A DNA stretch of 64,000 nucleotides, taken from NCBI RefSeq assembly GCF_029227915.1, contig NC_079880.1, forward strand, positions 11,993,501 to 12,057,500. Reading direction: 5' to 3'. This DNA is from Hydractinia symbiolongicarpus. Lineage: Eukaryota > Cnidaria > Hydrozoa > Anthoathecata > Hydractiniidae. The position numbers and the translations under genes were made by a program. Below, piece after piece: positions 61,301 through 64,000 of this stretch (the first letter of the stretch is position 1; each line of letters opens with the position of its first letter). The notes under the pieces were generated by a model, which was given only the letters and a program-made list of their open reading frames with translations, made no database searches and was not told where the DNA came from.

Positions 61301-61677
61301 TTAAAACAGCAAAGTTTTATATAACGCATTTTTGTTTAGACAAAAATTAATTAACAAAGTAAGTTTAAAAAATTTGTGGATACCATGGTCACTGAATTTA
61401 TAACTATTTTACCAGTATTTACATAAACGATATTATTAAGAAACAGGTTGTATGGGTCTCAAAGAGAACAATATATATATATATATACATAGGCATAAAG
61501 TGGTGAAAGACCCTGTTTGTATACATATTGCATTTTTGTTTTCTTCAGCTTGTGCGTTTTATTTTCAAACATGAGTCCAATCCATCACTGTCAAATATAT
61601 CTACTTTAAAATTAACTTTAAAAAAAGAAATGATTTAAACCTACCGAACAAAACTTTTCTTAGCTCGAGCCAACATG
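37330..61677 (-). CDS. BAIAP3/Munc13-4 (UNC13D)-like C2-MUN-C2 protein, 37 exons, 1,197 aa
   Basis: Exons in gene order: 61677-61646, 61165-60989, 57734-57569, 56198-56088, 56004-55945, 55863-55836, 55534-55496, 55197-55017, 54701-54657, 54538-54461, 53658-53574, 53302-53198, 51867-51754, 50744-50644, 49593-49476, 48759-48632, 47714-47627, 47218-47162, 46755-46658, 46260-46212, 46036-45885, 45239-45116, 44976-44908, 44481-44407, 44259-44158, 43866-43651, 42713-42648, 42355-42276, 42071-42002, 41633-41592, 41500-41429, 41075-40992, 40646-40568, 40467-40429, 39502-39379, 37974-37754, 37448-37330. All are GT-AG, and phases chain to 3,594 nt with one terminal stop. Length is close to human BAIAP3. 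There is a basic N-terminus, a first C2, the MUN core and a second C2; there is no C1 domain, unlike neuronal Munc13-1. The C2A text (GRFFKE, WFQLEPRS) is nearer BAIAP3 than UNC13D. The family primes SNARE-dependent release of dense-core or lysosome-related granules. Confidence 0.93.
37600..37705. repeat. CACGACGGCAACAAAACAG-type degenerate repeat
   Basis: Imperfect copies of a C/A-rich unit in intron 36 of the Munc13-like gene. Confidence 0.5.
38127..39067 (-). mobile_element. tandem-core element, copy 2 (inverted relative to copy 1)
   Basis: Reverse-complement counterpart of 18799-19913. It has the same ends (ATTGAATTTCTGCGCCCG on the left, GCCCCCAGGGCTTCTTGTTA on the right) and four or so ~126-bp core units with GGCCAAAATTGGTCCAAAAA, ACAAAATTTGGCACAG and AAGTATGCTGAACAT. 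It lies in intron 35 of the Munc13-like gene. Confidence 0.75.
39684..39955. repeat. 16-bp tandem repeat, AATAATTAGGAAACCG
   Basis: About 16 to 17 imperfect copies in intron 35 of the Munc13-like gene. In the gene's sense strand each unit contains TTCCTAATTATT, whose CTAAT core is like a splicing branch site. Divergent units at the ends suggest an older array than the 23-bp one. Confidence 0.8.
41690..41795. repeat. (ACGACG)n low-complexity intron sequence
   Basis: C/A/G-rich trinucleotide repeat in the intron between exons 29 and 30 of the Munc13-like gene; in gene sense it is (GTC/GTT)n. Confidence 0.7.
42360..42600. repeat. (ACA)n/(AAC)n-rich intron sequence
   Basis: A/C-rich degenerate trinucleotide tract between exons 27 and 28. 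In gene sense it is T/G-rich and lies directly before the exon 28 acceptor. The ORFs crossing it in both directions are composition artefacts. Confidence 0.7.
44288..44365. repeat. (TTCATTCATTTA)n simple repeat
   Basis: Degenerate CATT-rich tract in the intron between exons 24 and 25. Confidence 0.7.
50982..51462. mobile_element. MITE with ~150-bp inverted repeats and TTAA flanks
   Basis: It starts AGGGAACCCGAGGTACAAAA and ends with the imperfect reverse complement. Both sides are flanked by TTAA (50978-50981 and 51463-51466). The arms match for about 150 bp, including AAAAGCTTTTTTCG and ATATTCACATTTAAA. No coding capacity. The TTAA duplication suggests mobilisation by a piggyBac-type enzyme, but the termini are not those of the 4848-8126 element. 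It sits in intron 13 of the Munc13-like gene. Confidence 0.75.
51870..51898. repeat. (AAC)n microsatellite
   Basis: About nine AAC units immediately upstream (in gene sense) of the exon 13 acceptor of the Munc13-like gene. Confidence 0.85.
53198..55863 (-). other. first C2 domain (C2A) of the Munc13-like protein
   Basis: Encoded by exons 6-12, about residues 183-369. The first calcium loop has D residues in LDPKDANGLSDPYC and the third loop has DMWDKDDN, so the acidic ligands for calcium are present. The 28-nt and 39-nt exons split the first loop. A Lys/Asn-rich insert of about 25 residues follows the second strand. Confidence 0.88.
54100..54139. mobile_element. solo end of the TTAA MITE family
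   Basis: CTCCAACATCATTTTATACC, then TTGAGTTCCCTTTAA, matches the right end of 50982-51462. Only this end is present, in intron 10 of the Munc13-like gene. Confidence 0.6.
57189..57352. repeat. three tandem copies of a ~58-bp unit
   Basis: The unit contains GGTACTACATCTAGATTAGA, AACGTGGCTTCTA and ATCTCTATACATTGCGA. The copies differ at a few positions. Located in intron 3 of the Munc13-like gene. Confidence 0.85.
57735..60988 (-). other. intron 2 of the Munc13-like gene
   Basis: At 3.25 kb it is the longest intron of this gene. AT-rich; no nested gene recognised on either strand. Confidence 0.6.
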
Positions 61678-62700
61678 TTAAAACAAAATAAAACAAACTA
61701 CACAAAATATTTTTTTCAAGGAAATAAAATTTGCAGTGTTAATCGTAACATCAGCAGTATCTCTTATTGAGATCAAACATAAAATTTCTATGGATATAAT
61801 TTTTTATTGACAAAACTAATAATAAAAATACCTCTACAACAAAAAATCTTTTAGTAAAAGTTGAAAGCTATTTCAATTACATCTATTGATATTGTAACTT
61901 CCTTTTTATAAGAAACAGCCACTATGGACTCTACATCTATGACTTAATACATCTATAACCCTTTAAAAGGTCATAATAACTTCTAAGGAGATAAAACGTA
62001 TCTTTTCAAAATAAGCTAAACTTCATGAACAAAACTTTATAATGATCTTAATGGTGTCAAGTCAGAGGTCTAATTGTTGTTTTATTGTCAATAATGATTA
62101 AGGATTAAATTAACAGTTTATTATGAAAACTATGAAGTACTTTTATCTAAGTGTCAACATGACCGGCTGATTATCAGATAAAGTAGTTTGTAAACCAAAA
62201 AATCAAACAGGATTAATTTGAAGGAGTTAATGATCATATCTATTAATTAGAAACTTTTTAACCTGTGTAAAAAAATGGCTTCAATTACATAATTAGATTA
62301 AACTGTAAACAAGATTGTTGATTTGTTTATATATAATATACATTCAGCAAATAAAAAAAAGTGGAAAATGTTTTTAAATTGTTAGGTATAAAACATGTAT
62401 AATTTTTGATCAATTTATTGTATATAGTCTTTGCAACTGTTTTTGAAAGATTGTTTAATATTTAATTATTTGATATATATTTATATATATAAATATTTAT
62501 ATTATGTTTTTCATGCTGTTATAAATTATAAATTAATTACATGGTAACTTTAGGTTTTAAAGTTAGCTGATTGCCTACTAACCAGGAGACCCTGCATAAC
62601 TTTTCTTACCACCAGGATATCGGAAAAGTTAAGGTAGAAAAACTATGCTGGGTCTCAAAACAATTTTTGCAGTTTTGGAATGATTAATTCTGTTGTCTTT
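61678..62700. other. 5' flank of the Munc13-like gene
   Basis: No gene recognised. Probably holds the promoter and 5' untranslated region, but I can point to no reliable core-promoter motif in this AT-rich stretch. Confidence 0.45.
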
Positions 62701-63041
62701 GCTCTCATAGATAGATAGATGTGCATATTTTACATGGCTAGCCTCACTAATATCGAGGGATATACCCTGTCTATTATTTCCAGGAGAGGCCATGGCTTAG
62801 ATGGAGAGTCCTAGAGTATTTAATGCTTGTTTTGAGCTAGGCAGACCCAATTAGGGCCTGCGCTCTACTAGACAACTTACGGCCCACACATGGAGCCATC
62901 TTCCCAATTTCCCTCACATGGCTTGGGTTAACCCGGGGCTATGGTAACATTCACTCACCCATGTTGAATCGCTGTCAAGAGGAATCGAACCCCAGTCTCC
63001 CGCACAGAGTACGAGAGCTATAACCACTAATTTACGGCGCC
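62701..63041 (-). mobile_element. tRNA-derived SINE
   Basis: On the minus strand it begins GGCGCCGTAAATTAGTGG and contains an A-box-like TAGTGGTTATAGCTCTCG and a perfect pol III B box GGTTCGATTCC (plus-strand 62981-62991) at tRNA-like spacing. A tRNA-unrelated body follows, then an (ATCT)n tail (plus-strand TAGATAGATAGATG at about 62701). It would not fold as a working tRNA. Confidence 0.72.
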
Positions 63042-64000
63042 AGTTGGTCAATATTAAGTAATATTAATTGTTTTGAGCGTAAATGGCCTCACTTATTCGA
63101 ACAAATATAATTTAATTTTTTTATTATTTAAGAGGGTAAATGTGACCATGCCTACTTTGTGCTCATTGGTTGATTTTAATTCAGGGTTTGTTATGAGTGC
63201 AATGCAACGGCTCCAGTAATTGTATATAACCTATTGACATCAGTCTGCTTTATTTATGTAACTAGGGGCCTGTGGAAAAATTAACTGAGGCAGGATAAAA
63301 ATGAAAAAAGGGTCATTTGAATTTTGATGACGTTATTAACATATTCAAAAAAAAAATTAGAACTTTTTTCCGTGTTGCTTCTATTGTTGATCAAGGAAAT
63401 GTATATATGGTCATGTGCTTTTGATGAACGGTTAATGAGAAAGAAGAATTTAAAATTTTTCAAAAATTTGTATACCTGTTGACTTCATCATACACATCTT
63501 GTAACGCTGATCAAGAAAATGTACAGGATCATGTATCTTTTACAAACGGTTGCGGAGATATTAAGGTTTGAAGGTTTTTAGATGACATCATCAACCCGTC
63601 TATTCCGAAACGCATTTTGTGACCCAGGTTTGGGAAACGTACCCAAATTGGTCCTAGGTGGTCCCTAGTTACCCACGTTGTGAAAAATCATTGACGTCAC
63701 CACCTCGTATCCAAGTTATTTAGCCTGAACGTTTTAGGTGCACTGTAATGGCTTCATTCATTTAATATAGGATATTGACGTTAAAGTAGTGTTATTGACG
63801 TCGCACCGTAACGTCAGAAAACTTAACATGTTAGACATGCATTTTTCGGCAACATCAAAGGAAAATGAACACATCCACTTTGCCTGTTACGGACAGACAC
63901 AGTCTCCGTATTATTATAGGAGATTATGTAATGTCATATTCATTATAGTTTTAGCAAATGAAATGCAGGAACACCTTCTTTAGAATTGAACGAATGATGA
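63042..64000. other. no gene recognised
   Basis: Short ORFs only. One stretch near 63600-63720 is GC-richer and contains ACGTCA-type motifs, but has no coherent reading frame. Confidence 0.5.

Noticed and set aside
62940-63041. A tRNA gene
   Set aside because: Pol III A and B boxes are present but acceptor and anticodon stems are not convincing, and it continues into a SINE body and tail.

Overview
The window is metazoan nuclear DNA. It is AT-rich and has many short GT-AG introns, dispersed transposons and no bacterial features. Three multi-exon genes and one gene with a single recognised coding exon could be read, and their exon junctions keep phase. The gene set (MORN2-like, cGAS-like/Mab-21, MICOS MIC26/27-like, BAIAP3/Munc13-4-like) and the base composition fit an early-branching marine invertebrate. 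A cnidarian, perhaps a hydrozoan, is my best guess; this is inference, not proof.

Layout. 1-3.4 kb: no convincing gene, with an inverted-repeat element at 1.55-2.31 kb. 3.4-16.0 kb (+): a five-exon MORN2-like gene. Its 10.2 kb intron 2 holds a piggyBac transposon with TTAA target duplications (4.85-8.13 kb, decayed transposase) and, on the same strand, a nested cGAS-like receptor (cGLR) whose main exon encodes 712 residues with the catalytic triad intact. 16.1-22.1 kb: repeats, including a fold-back element with a second, tandem-repeat-cored element inside it. 22.2-35.6 kb (+): a five-exon apolipoprotein O/MIC26-MIC27-like gene of the mitochondrial MICOS complex. 61.7-37.3 kb (-): a 37-exon C2-MUN-C2 protein of the BAIAP3/Munc13-4 family (1,197 residues), convergent with the MICOS gene. 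62.7-63.0 kb: a tRNA-derived SINE.

Most striking: intron 3 of the MICOS gene contains about 10.1 kb of uninterrupted tandem repeat of about 23 bp (23421-33539, roughly 440 copies by length). In the transcribed strand each unit is a pyrimidine tract ending in ACAG or GCAG, so it looks like a 3' splice site. The pre-mRNA would carry hundreds of decoy acceptors between one real donor (22867) and the real acceptor (34291). All three forward frames stay open for most of the array because the unit has no stop in any frame; I treat those frames as a by-product.

The genes do not form one pathway. The cGLR is a candidate innate immune sensor, MORN2 relatives have been linked to phagocytosis and autophagy and to germ cells, the MICOS subunit shapes mitochondrial cristae, and the Munc13-like protein primes secretory vesicles.
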